NCBI GenBank assembly: GCA_014058105.1
Contig: JACGCM010001011.1
Coordinates: 1,927,501-1,991,500 of the forward strand
From: Kingdonia uniflora
Lineage: Eukaryota; Streptophyta; Magnoliopsida; Ranunculales; Circaeasteraceae
Length of the DNA: 64,000 nucleotides
Reading direction: 5' to 3'
Each line of letters begins with the position of its first letter. The stretch's first letter is position 1. The position numbers were made by a program, and so were the translations under genes. Of this stretch, positions 1-11,429 are shown one piece after another. Below the pieces are notes generated by a model that made no database searches, had not been told where the DNA came from, and saw only the letters and a program-made list of their open reading frames with translations.

Positions 1-114
1 CCTCGTACTGGTCGCATTAATAAGGTAAATGGGCAGAGACTTAAGCCATTTCACGAGTATTTTAAGGTTTCGAGTGAGGATATGAATCTACGGGACCCAT
101 CATATAAAACATAG
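1..114 (+). pseudogene. gypsy pol C-terminal tail (partial)
   Basis: A 37-codon open frame running in from the left edge and ending at TAG 112-114. It contains VNGQRLKPF followed by an acidic tail, the typical end of an Athila-lineage integrase region. Only the tail is visible, so no catalytic residue can be judged. Confidence 0.65.
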
Positions 115-1499
115 GTATCTTTATTTCTACCCATAGTCTTATCTAGTTTAGGGGTACCTACCATCGTCTGGCTGAAGACGTTAAACTTAGCGCTTGTGGG
201 AGGCAACCCTTATCATGTTCAGGTAATATTTTTAGATTTTCTCCTCTTTTTTTTTTCATTTTTGGCAAATGTGGGGGAACATGCTGATTCAGTTTGAGGG
301 TGGGGGTAAATAAGATTTTTATTACTTTTTCCAAGAAAAGTTATTATTCTAAGGAATTCTGGTATTGTAGACATATTTTTTTGTATACTCTGATCTTTGG
401 ATATTCTTAGAATCCTAGAGTTGCACTTGGGATAATATTATAAGGTTATGGTTTATTTTAAACCGTAAATTGTTAGTGCGTTAAGAATTTTTAAGTTTTT
501 GGTACTACCATCCTATTAGATGTGTTTCAGAAGAAAATCACCCTTATAATAGTACTTCACGTAGTTATGTTATCAAGGTTTTGTTAAAACTAACTATCAC
601 CTTTTGATTAATCAGTAATTTGGGTCAAGAAGAATTTGTAATGAGGGAGACATTTACCTTGGAAAATTTTATTTCTCATAAATTCATACTAAGGGTTTGT
701 ATGTATTTTCACAAGTTATTGGCTCCTTTCACGAAGCTGACATACTCGTAAAAAAAAAGTCATTCACAATTCAAGGCCCCTGCAAAGATTTTGAACTGAA
801 AGAGGAAGAATTTTTATTAATCTCGAGGCAAGCCATGAATCAATGTGAAAGTAAGAGGCCAAAAAAGTAAAAATCGAGTCTCTATGAGTATAGTTGAGAA
901 CTATGTGAAAGAGGACAAGTTGCACATATAAAAGAACAAATGAAAACTTAAATGCAAAGTCTTACCATGAAAAACTTGTGTGGATAGATATTTTCCCTGA
1001 AAGATCAATAAAAGAGAGCGAACAACCTAAGGTAGTTGTCGAACAAACTTCTAGATTTCTTTCACCATACTCAAGATAAGGCTAAAGATATTTGAAAGGA
1101 TTATCAAACTTGTTGATTCCAAAAACTAAATTCACTACACAAAGGATGAAATTCTGAAACTTAATCTAATCTGATTGTAGTATAATTGACTTGATAAATT
1201 CTAAACGCATCTGATGGTTAACCCTTGTTTTAGTGTTATATCTGGAAGATGAATTTAATCCATTTTCAGAGATACCAAGAGTAATGATTATTAGTTGTTT
1301 ATAATACCAGAACGTCTGTGATAGAATTTTGTGGGTATATTCACTGAAATCTCTCACGAGACACAACTCGTCCTATTTAGGTAACCTATAGGCTGAAAGG
1401 CTTATTGCATACGCTAAATGCAATCGTAAGAAACCACGAAAGAGTTTAGTTTTCATTTCTTTTGCTAAGGGGCTAGCAATATGTCAGTTTGGGGGTATT
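1..1499 (+). mobile_element. Athila-like Ty3/gypsy element, 3' end (5' part outside window)
   Basis: Seen: the window opens inside a reading frame (1-114) ending at a TAG, with the phrase VNGQRLKPF, as at the C-terminus of gypsy polyproteins. About 55 bases on is a stretch around 163-210 (CGTCTGGCTGAAGACGTTAA, then a GCGCTTG...GGGAGGCAACCC motif) that I recognise from Athila-type elements between pol and the 3' region. From about 300 to 1484 I find no convincing coding sequence; Athila elements often carry an env-like frame here, and only a decayed spacer is visible. A purine-rich tract at 1485-1499 (AGTTTGGGGGTATT) ends the internal region. Inference: the element extends left beyond the window and was inserted in the Tat-like element that resumes at 1983. 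Confidence 0.7.
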
Positions 1500-1982
1500 T
1501 GATAGGCATGAAAATGCCTATTTTTGTCCTTCAATTCACATTATCTAGGACCTTATTTTATGTTTCACTGAGCCTAATTAAAGTATGTTTGACTATTGCA
1601 GGTAATAAGATAATTGCAACCAAGCCCGGTCTTAAAACCCAACTTTTACAAGCTAAAGAGTTGCTGGAGATTACCAGTTGTCAAGAGTTGTTGGAGATGG
1701 CCTAGTACTAGTCAACAACTGCTGGAAGACTTAGTCAAAGATTTTGACTAAAAGATCTTTACAAAATGAGGGCTGGAGTGAGGATAAGAGGGAGAGTTGT
1801 AAAGGGAGAGAGGGTTATCTTTTTAGTTTTTATCCTTTTTTCTACCGTAGTTCTTATATTTTTGGATGTAAACCTATTTTTTATGAATAAAGAATGGTTT
1901 TTCTTAAATCACGATTTTAATCTTTGCATCTCTGAGAACGAAACCCTTATGTTTCAACATCCCGATTTGATACAGATTATCA
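1500..1982 (+). repeat. Athila-like 3' LTR
   Basis: Starts TGATAGGCATG directly after the polypurine tract and ends GATTATCA, giving the TGAT...ATCA ends usual for this lineage. It contains an AATAAA-type signal near 1888. Immediately after 1982 the sequence continues as an RNase H/integrase frame of another element, so this is the insertion boundary. At 483 bp it is short for an Athila LTR, so it may be internally deleted. The matching 5' LTR would lie left of the window. Confidence 0.6.
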
Positions 1983-3424
1983 ATGATCGAATACGCAACC
2001 CTCGTTGCAGATAGGATGAACAAGTTCGTGAAAGTAACTTTCAATTATATTTCTCGAGGTGAAAATAAACACACCGATTCCTTGGCATATCTAGCCGCGG
2101 TATTGGGTATAGAAGATCGATATCTCCAGATTAATACTGGGGGCGATAAAGGGGGAGACGACGATTGGCGAAAGCCTTTATAAGCCTACCTCGGTATCAA
2201 TAACAGTTGTGATGGACCACTTCTAGCAGATCTGAAAGAGCACCGACAGCTGATCAACAACTCGAAGCGCTACACAAATCAAAATGGTATGCTATACCGC
2301 CTTTCAGTCACGAGGACTTACCTCAAGTGCCTCTCCAAACCAAAAGCAAATGAAATGTTCCGCAAATTACATGAAGGGACTTATGGCTCTCATGTCGTAG
2401 GTCGATCACTAGCAAACAGAGTTATTATACAAGGAGTATTCTGGCCCTGCATGTGCAAATAAGCAGAGGAGTACTCACACAAATATGATGCTTGCCAAAG
2501 ACATGGACACATGATACGCGCCCCTACGCTTGAAGTCCATGCAAGCAAGGTGTTACGGCCTTTCAAAAGATGGGCACTCGATCTCATCGGCGAATTCCCT
2601 AATTCTCCAGATAACTGCCGTCACCTACTCGTAGCTACCGATTATTTTACAATATGGGTAGAAGTAGTTCCACTCTGTCGAACCAGAGAAGAATGAGTCA
2701 TCTCTTTTATCTAAGAACACATCATCACTCAATTTGGGTACCCCTACCTAATTCGCATCGATAATGGGCCCCAATTTGTTAGAGAAAAAACTGCAGCCTT
2801 CCTCAACTACCACAATATCATCTACTCACCATCCAATCCTTACTATCCTCAAGGAAATGGCCAAGCCAAAATTACCAACAAAACCTTCGTGGATGGACTC
2901 AAAAAAAGCTTCACTCTTAGAAAAAAAGAAAACAAAAGGAATTGGGTGCGAGAACTGCCTCATGTCCTATGGGCATATCACACCACTCCGCGACAGTCAA
3001 TAAGATGCACCCCATTCCTCCTTGCCTATGGCACTGAGGCCGTCATTCCTTATGAATACCATCATTCAGTTCGAGATCTCGAGCTAACTGACAAGGAAAA
3101 TGAGTTTGAATTGGCTTGCAACCTCAATTTGATCGATGAAACTAGGGAACGCGCCATCACTAACCTAGGTCAATATCATCATATGCTAGCCAGTTCATAC
3201 AACCGCTGAGTCAGAAGCCGTGCCTTCCAAATCGTCGATCTCGTCCTCAGAGAAATTCCTTAACACCGTAAAGAACCTCACGCTGGAAATTTAGTTGACA
3301 ATTGGGAGGGTCCATTCATTATCACAGGTTTCTCAGGCCTGAGATCATATTACCTCATAATAGAAGAGGGAATCCACATTTCAAATCCTTAAAACACTAG
3401 GCGATTGAAGCGATACTATCGTTA
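1983..3424 (+). pseudogene. gypsy RNase H end plus integrase (broken)
   Basis: Starts in frame with an RNase H C-terminal stretch (MIEYATLVADRMNKF, then HTDSLAYLAAVLG; 1983-2180). The integrase N-terminal zinc-binding region follows (around 2360-2510), then the catalytic core with ALDLIGEF (2577-2600) and IDNGPQF (2757-2777), and a C-terminal domain to about 3420. Stops interrupt the frame near 2462, 2695, 2713 and 3209, and further ones follow. The third catalytic residue of the D-D-E triad should be Glu in a GNGQAE motif, but reads Lys (AAA, 2868-2870). The copy cannot encode an active integrase. Confidence 0.8.
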
Positions 3425-3597
3425 AGCGCCTTATTACTCCATTTCCGTTTCTCGCTTTTGTTTTTTCAATTCCAAAAGTGAAATTTTCATCTCCATCCAA
3501 TGTAAATTCTGAACTGTTCAATAAAGCTTCCAAGTTTTTTACAACATCTCTCTACTTACGTAGATTCAACTACATTCTATAGATTAAAGCATAGATA

Positions 3598-4090
3598 ATA
3601 CTAGCTTTCAATCGATCTCATACCAGTTAAATCAAGGATAACACTTAGTTTAGCTGACTTAACCATCTCTATAATTGAAACAAATATAGAAACTTGTTTT
3701 ATATCAAAGACTCTACCAAACATTAGACAAGACAAATGTAATACTAGCCTTCATCTCTTTCAACTTGTTTGGGACATTATACCAGTTAAATCAAGGATAA
3801 CACTTGGTTTGGTTGACTCTACTAAATCTCTGCGATTAAAACAAATGCAGAAACTTGTTTTATATCAACGACTCTAACAGACATAAGATAAGACAAAGGT
3901 AATACTAGCCTTCATCTCTTTCAATATGTCTACAACATTACTACAATTAAATCAAGATTTACTTGGTTTAACTGACTCAACCCATCTCTGCGAACAAATA
4001 TAACAACTTATTTTATATCAAAGACCCAACCAGACATAAGATAAGACAAATGTCATACTAGCTTTCATCTATTTCGCTATGTCTGCAACA
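3598..4090 (+). repeat. tandem repeat, about 160-bp unit, 3 copies
   Basis: Three successive degenerate units share the landmarks AATACTAGCYTTCATC, TACCAGTTAAATCAAGGATA and AACTTGTTTTATATCAA, spaced about 160 bases apart (for example the second landmark at 3621 and 3780, and a decayed form near 3940). The block lies between the integrase end and the antisense frame. Tat-lineage elements are known for satellite-like repeats in this position. Confidence 0.75.
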
Positions 4091-4149
4091 TATACTATTT
4101 ATTTTTAGGTTGCATTCATAACCACTACAATACATTTTATTATGCTGTT

Positions 4150-7100
4150 GGGATGTCAGCCGTACTTTCCCCTATAATAGGAGGTCAATCAAATTTCAGT
4201 TATCGAGTTCCAGCAGCCCTGCCCTGCTCTACCAGATCTGCAGGGCGAGGGCCTAAATTTGTTTCCATGGAGGCCATAATGTTTCCTCGATCTATGTCAA
4301 CGCCACAAACATATCTCTTGTCAGACAGACTCTTGAACAAGGTATCTCGTTCTAACTCAAGTCTTTTTACTTCCTCTACAAAATAAGCAACGATCGACTT
4401 TAACAAGTCTGAAAGTAATACATGGGCTACAACTGTCCTTGAGAAGTACGATCTTGCCTTTTCATGGCGTGCCTCTGACTTCGCATACCGTCCCTTCTAA
4501 AATACCATCTCCTTTTCTATCAGAGCATCAAAAGCTATATTTTCTTCTAATTTTTTTACGGCTTTAGCTGATTCAGCCTGATTAATGGCCTCTAAGTCCG
4601 CCACCTGAGCACGAAGCCTCTTGATTTATGCATTCAACTCATCCCCGGTCGAAGTATCCTTTAACATGTTGTCTTTCTTCTTTATCAGAGTCTCTTTCGC
4701 TCTGATTTCCCCTTTCAATACTTTTTCCCTAACAAGAGCGGCATCCAGCTTATGTTGGCACTCCCTTAAATTTATATTCCCTTTCTGCACATGCCCTTGA
4801 ATTCGAGCTACATCACCTTCCAGATCCCTAATTCGAGCTGATAGGCTAACTATATCCCTTTGGACAGGAGGAACCTTAGCATTATTTATACTCTTCCTCG
4901 AGCTCTCTCCAGCCTCGACATTCTTGACACGCGCGCTTGCTTGCGCCAATTCGGTCTTCAATCGTGTCACCCTCTCATTCAACCCGTCAAACTTCCGTTG
5001 CATCGTCTAAAACTCCATATCCTTGGCAGGTAAGGTTGTATACAAGTGTTCGGCTGCAGCTTTCAAGCCGATAGATCTTCTCGAGCTATCTTCAGCTCGT
5101 TATCTTTTTTAATCATTTTCCTTTTCAGTCGCTCCAGCTCGCTTCTACTATTCTGAAAATTAGTTCAAAATTGTTCCTCCGATCTTTTTAGCGCCTGAAT
5201 ATGGTATTGAGCCATCTCAGCATGCCTACTCTTTACCATCAGCGTGTCAATATGATTTTGGAGCTTCATTGCGTGTTCTTTTATCTCCACAAGCTCTTTT
5301 AGCCCCCTATCAATTTTGGCATTCTTCTCCTTGATCTTACGAGTAAGGTCAACAACAGTCTGGGTTGCCTCAACAAACTTGAAGTGCACCTTTACATGTT
5401 AGTCCTCTCTGTCCCCACTTGCCTCTCTCACCCTATCCAACTCCTCTGTAAATTCTCGGTTACATTGGAGTGCCTCATCTTCGCGCGAGCGAGCTGAATC
5501 CAATTCGACCTGCACAATACAGATACGTTATATCCAATTCGATTCAGAATGCCCCCTCAACATACATATACATATCTCATTTCTAAACAAGATATTTAAT
5601 TTCTAACATCTACCGTATGCAACTACTTCTAGACTTAAAGGTCAAAGTACGATCTCAGATGGATGCTACATGACATATACAACCAGGTCTAAGGTACACA
5701 TTCTTTATATGCTACTTTGTCAAAAACTTTTGATTTTTCCTATACACTATTTGAGTGTCATTTTCCTAAAACTGATAACAAGTTTTTGGTCTACCTCTAC
5801 GTTCTATGTTATCTTATTTACTTGATAACTTTATATTAATGAAGCATACAAGTTGAACATTGTATGTTCCGATCTAACCTGCAGCTTCGCTTGCGAAGAC
5901 AGCAAGGATGTGGAGGTCTCTCTTTCCCTGGTAAGCTCAGTCTCTAAATCTTTTATTCTGAGGCTACTTTCTCTAAGTGCCTACACAAGGGTTACAAAAA
6001 AGAACTCAGCCTACAGAAGTCTGTTCAGTACACAACATCCAACCGATTTTCATAAACATTTCCAAAATATTCATACAAAATTATTTCTCTACCCTACCTT
6101 CTTATGTTCCCCCTCCAAGAGCTCAGTGCCATCCCCTTGGCTGTTTAGCGGCGTCTGACGAGAGATACCATTCAACCCATCAACAACTCAACAACAACCC
6201 CTTCCGCTTTTTTGTCATCTCCCTCATCAACGTAGGTGTCTGCCTTAATAGCATCCACCTCATCCTCTGAATACCCCTTTAAGATAAGGTGATGCGCGAG
6301 GCTTTCGCGCTCTGCCACCACCTCCTCCAGGTTCACTCTCACCTCAGCTTGTAGGGGCCGATCTCCACTACTCAGGAAGCCTTCAGGGCCTCCAACTTTT
6401 TTATAGCCTTAAGCGCGTTAACCTCAAATCGGGCTACCTTCTTATCAAGCTCGATCTTCCCCCAGCTCGAATTTCTTCTCTTCAACTCCGAGGCATATCC
6501 CCCTCACGAAATGAGCAACCTACAAAATACAATTCGATCTCAACGTAAGCTCGAAGCGCAATACAAAAATATATTTCACATAATCGAACATAGAAACCTA
6601 CCATTTTGCTCATATCCTCTTCCCTATGAAGAACCGCCAGCCTGGCCCTTTCCTCCACCTCCTTCAGATCATCCTCAGCAACAGGTCGCTCTTCAATGAC
6701 CTCCCCCCCTCCCCGACGTTCTCGAGGGTTCGATCCTTCTCCTTTTCTCTTTTCCTTCGACCCCACCACTTCTAGTGGTACTAGAAACCAACGGACGCTT
6801 CAATATCTATCTTTTTGGAAATGTTTGAGCTAATTTGCTCGACATAATAGACTCCTGATGAAATGAAGCGTCTACTCTAGGGGTCTTGGGCAAGTTTGTT
6901 TTCCCTTCCCCACCAATTCCTTTCTTCTTGCCATCATCAACACCCGCCATCACCCTTGTCGATTGAGATTTTTAAACTTTCTTGGACTTGCTTCCAACCT
7001 GTTTCTTTCTGCTAAGGCCATGTCCTTCCAATACAGATTTGAGCTCAACCTCTTCCTCAACAACCTCGCCCAACAAAGAATATTTCCTCTTCACCTGGGA

Positions 7101-7951
7101 CTTCGGGCCTGCCATGCACAACATTTTTTATCATTAGCAAAAAATCATACAGTTCCAACATATCAATATTGTACTCTATACATTGTTATACTTACTTTGT
7201 TTTACAGTTTTAAAAAGAAGATCCAAGGGTTCTTCATCATCTCTCTGATGGCCCTTCACCCATATTACGTTATCGTTCCATGATCGACCTGCTGAGTTCA
7301 TATCGAAGAAGCGAGGCCGAGTTGTGCTCGCACAAAAATATGTCCTTCCACTGGCATGATAATTTTTCACCCCATAAAACTACAAAACATCCTCAGGGGA
7401 TATCCTCCTCACTTTCTCCTCCCTTTCCCATTTTTTATTCAGATGGTCACAAACACTTATCACCTCCCATATATTCCCGTTCAATTGAACAGGACATGCC
7501 CCAATCATATTCATAATCTCTTTCACCAAATTGGTAAGGGGAAGACTCAACCCATACTCTAATTGAGACAGGTAACACAAAAAGCCCTCTAAATGTTACT
7601 CTGAACACTCCCATCGAAATACTCCAACGAGATCGATTCGTTTATACCCCTATTTCGTTTTTCCTCCTCCAAATCGGCCAACAAATAAAAATACTCCTCC
7701 CCCGTCGCTACAGTAGACCCCCTAAACAACCTACAGGCGTATTCTACGCATTTATCCCATGTCCCTCATATAGTAGCCTTGGCTTTACAAAACTCTTTAA
7801 ATGCATCCGAACAGGGAGGATAGGTCACTAATTTCCCAGGGAAATCTGGAAATTTTTCATCCCCTACTTCAGTCACATTGTCAAATATTTTAATTTTGGA
7901 CTCTGCCGTTCGACCAGAGGTCGACACCTCGTTAACAGATAAACTATCCAT
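4150..7951 (-). pseudogene. antisense frame of Tat-like element 1 (transposase-like N-part, coiled-coil C-part)
   Basis: Read from 7951 down to about 4150. The N-terminal part (7951-7176) is broken by stops and frameshifts but reads through recognisable blocks such as LEYGLSLPLTNLVKEIMNMI, IGACPVQLNGN, and FDMNSAGRSWNDNVIWVKG. These resemble the plant 'putative gypsy-type transposase' family often found antisense in Tat elements. The C-terminal part (about 7110-4150) is charged and heptad-like, with long coiled-coil runs at 5389-5165, 5003-4626 and 4406-4200. The function of such antisense proteins is not established. Stops and probable introns prevent a full model. The same kind of frame occurs in gypsy element A (55601-57985). 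Confidence 0.65.
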
Positions 7952-10800
7952 CTCAACTAATATTCTACAGGCAAGGGTTTGATCCTGTACAAATACCTCT
8001 TACGATCGACCTACATACATGTCCATGTATCTATCATTATCTTATGCACATCCATCATTCGCATACAAAAAAATATCCTTTCATATATTCTATATATATT
8101 TTAAATTTCATAGATTGTTATAAATAGTGATTTTTTAAAGATTTGCTTAAAATAGATTATGATTTGCAAAAACATAAACATGCATCACACATCTCTACTA
8201 ACCTTCTGTGTCAGAATGATAATCTGAGGCAACGCCAAAGCCTTCCTTCACAACACTGCTATATCGCCACCTACGTGATTCAGTCCCTGCAACTCTCTTT
8301 GACTATTGATCACTCTCAGATAAATCCTTACCAGATTCTCTGCAATTTATTTGCACTTCTCTCTATTTGCTCTCCAAGTTTTCAGAAGTTAAAAAACGTT
8401 TGAATGATAAGGAAGAAGCACTATTTATTCTTTCTCTCTCTAACGGTTGACAGTTATTATGCCTCGCACGAGCCGTCCTCAGTTTTAGAACGAAGGCGTC
8501 CTTTTCACTATCCATGTCAAACGTTTTGCACATTTTCAATAAAACTATTATTCCATCATTGCCTCTTCCCTCATATTTTAATCTCTTTTCCACTCCTATT
8601 TCCATATCTCTCTCTGACCTTCTCACGCTCATGAGGAATCACACTTACACGGTATTAGATTTTTGCAACTTTACATAAAAAACAAAATTAGAAGCTTATG
8701 TTTTTTTCTATTCTTGTTTCTTCTACTTATAGCACTACTGACGTCATTTCCAAAGCTAGCAAAATTTTCAAATGTATTCAAAACTATTTGTCACAACAGT
8801 CTCAAACGATATTTGCAACTATAGATGATCAATTTGATTTTCATCTCTTCATTTAGAAAAAATTCAAATACTTACATTCATTTATGATAGCATTTTACAT
8901 ATAATTATACCTAAAATAGCCTTGATGACCTGGGCAACCACAACTGATCAAATATCCTCCAGCAATCATAAAATCTTTAGATTTGATCTCTTCCATAACA
9001 AGCGATCTCACTACTGGGTCCACCATTATTTCTTTGAACATCTCTTCGTAAAAATGACGTTCGTATTCACTATCTCTCTCAATCATATCCAAACCCTCAA
9101 CATTTACCTCCCTCAATGGTAATTTAGCATTATAATCCAACGACCCAAAAATGCGTTCACGCACTTCGGCTACCTTAATAGCCAAACGCCCCTCAGCGGC
9201 GTAACGAATTCTCTCAGAACGAGTCCACCTCATCATTCTTTTCATCTACCTAACTTTTCTTCATCAACCCCCTTCATTTATACCATGTATGGCTATAAAA
9301 TTCCACGCAGCTCGGGATGTTATCCTATTATCCCGTAACAAAGACCATCCAATCTTGGTAAAAGAGATATTTGAATACATCTCTTTCTATTGATCTACAT
9401 CATTTCATCCTATTTCATATCGACATGGTTCCTTCCAACAAACTACCACAGATCGACCTGCCATTCTGAAATGAGTACAATTTCCCTTCTTCTATATTTT
9501 TATCCAACCCCAGGTCAAACTTCTATAATATACATCATAAACATATTTCAAACAGTTCGATTATGATACAATAATTTCGATGTCATATATATCTGCTTAT
9601 CAATATCTTGGAGAAATCATCGCATTATTCTTAGCTCTATTACAGAGATATTCTATTTTATATCAACACAAGGTTTGGATAACAAATATTATTCATTTCA
9701 AATCAGATTATAAATACGTTTACAGATAACAAGTCTTTCAAAGTACTTAGAGATCGAATACTTTTACAGATATCATGTCTTGCAAAGCACTCCAAAATCA
9801 AGTACTTTACAGATAACAAATTTTTTGAGTGCTTTACAGATAACAAATCTTTCAGGCACTCTGACACTTCAAATCCTTCAGTTCGTCCCGTTTCATTAAT
9901 TTTTTACCCTGATGCAAAGCAGACATTGGACGCAACATAAAGCTTCCCTCACATGAATTTGATCGAAGTCTAGTCGAACTTCAAATGAAAACTATGCAAG
10001 CATAAGACTCAGTGCTGGAGCCAACTCTTCAAACTAAAGGTCTTCTTAGCGCCAAAAAGTGATGGAAATACATAAGCATATTCTACTACCATCACCTCCC
10101 CCTCTAACATGACCACCTTCGCAAAGTTGGTAAAGATGAAGAGGGCCCGACCTTAGAATCCATTGCGATGCAAGAAATTAGTATTACTGCCCCGTAGTTA
10201 CGCCTGCATCTGTCTCCCCAACCTTGTCATATGCAAGGGTACAGAGACAAGCCCAACGTTCCTCACCTGTCAAGACGACGACATGGAACTTCTACCTACA
10301 GTAAAATTCATCCTCAGCTTCAGCAGCTTCGTCTTTCAACATACCTTGATAAGTCGGAGGAACAAGAACGGGTATGAGGATCTCCAAGGATTGGTCACCA
10401 AAGAACTTCAACTTCAACCTCTGCATTTTCGAAGCGATTCGCTCCTCCAAAACCATTATACGAGTCTTCACCATCTTCCAAAATAACTGAGATTTTTTGT
10501 AACTGATCAAGCGTATTTTGTCACAATCCTCGGTACAGGTATTCTTTATATAACCCTACATTTATTGTGCATGTACGTTTTTCCAAGCGTTATCATTCAT
10601 TACCGACACAACTCTTCAACTCCATAGTCGTTACATACATCAACATCCATATCATCATTTAATGCACGTCATTTCCCTATAACCCCCTCAATTTCTATGC
10701 AGTCAAAGCCATCATTACTCCATTTCCATATTCAAAATTTTCAACCTGAATTCCCATTACCCACATATTCTTTCTTAATCAAAACCACTCATGACTTTAG
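7952..10800. other. spacer of Tat-like element 1 upstream of the 3' LTR
   Basis: No recognisable domain. Two minus-strand open stretches (8632-8363, 89 codons; 9245-8895, 116 codons) are rich in charged residues but match no family I know. They could be further exons of the antisense gene or chance frames. The stretch 9700-9860 repeats TTTACAGATAACAAGTCTTT-type phrases about four times. Confidence 0.4.
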
Positions 10801-10815
10801 TTGCGAGGGGGCGAT

Positions 10816-11378
10816 TGTAGGGACCTATCCCTCGATCTTACCTAAAATCGAGTTGTCGCCAGTTCAAACTACCTCCATCTCAGACTCACGCATCTTCAAC
10901 ATGACTTCTCCAGTCAACATTTCAATCTACTCCACTAACTGGTAAAGAACGTGGATCGAGCTCAAACCGAAAAACCTGAACAAGTGAAAGACACATGCCT
11001 CTCACGAACTCATCAGTTACTCAGTCAGCCGCCACTAACCACATTGTTCGGAGAACGTGCTCCAACACAATAAAGAACTGCGGAGAAAGCCTATATAAAG
11101 AAGAAGTTCCAAAAGAGACATGGATCACCAAAAAATTATACGAGAACTCATCAAGAAAACTATATATTCTAGATTCTCAAAAACATTCAAACTTCTTAGT
11201 TACAAGGTTCAAACATTTACAAATCTAGAGAGTACTTGTAATAAGATATCCTCCTCAAGCAATAAAGATACTTATACAAAAATCATCAACTCGAGGTCGT
11301 AGTTTTTTACCTATTTAGAGGTTTTCCATGCTAAAACCACCTGCGTCATTTCTTGCTTTCCATTAGAATATTATCACA
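10816..11378 (+). repeat. 3' LTR of Tat-like element 1
   Basis: Begins TGTAGGGACC right after the purine tract GCGAGGGGGCGAT and ends near TTATCACA. Its last 100 bases (ACTCGAGGTCGTAGTTTTTT and on) resemble the U5 of gypsy element A at 49716-49740 (CCTCGAGGTCGTGGTTTT), supporting membership of the same lineage. The exact 3' end is inferred from where the next element's coding sequence resumes. Confidence 0.6.
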
Positions 11379-11429
11379 GGTTTTTTGGCATGATAATGAA
11401 TTCCAAGCCATTTCGAGCCTACGGAATTT

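Larger units (their letters stand above)
1983..11378 (+). mobile_element. Tat-like Ty3/gypsy element 1 (5' part missing)
   Basis: Order of parts: end of RNase H and integrase (1983-3424, plus strand), a tandem-repeat block (3598-4090), a long antisense frame (about 4150-7951), a spacer, a polypurine tract (TTGCGAGGGGGCGAT, 10801-10815) and a 3' LTR (10816-11378). This plan, with an extra antisense gene between integrase and the 3' LTR, is characteristic of the Tat lineage (Grande, Retand and relatives). gag, protease and reverse transcriptase are absent from the window. They are expected to the left of the Athila insertion, which interrupts this element within RNase H. Confidence 0.75.

Noticed and set aside
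8895..9245. 116-codon minus-strand frame as a host gene
   Set aside because: Located inside the Tat-like element with no recognisable domain; could be part of the antisense gene but cannot be shown.
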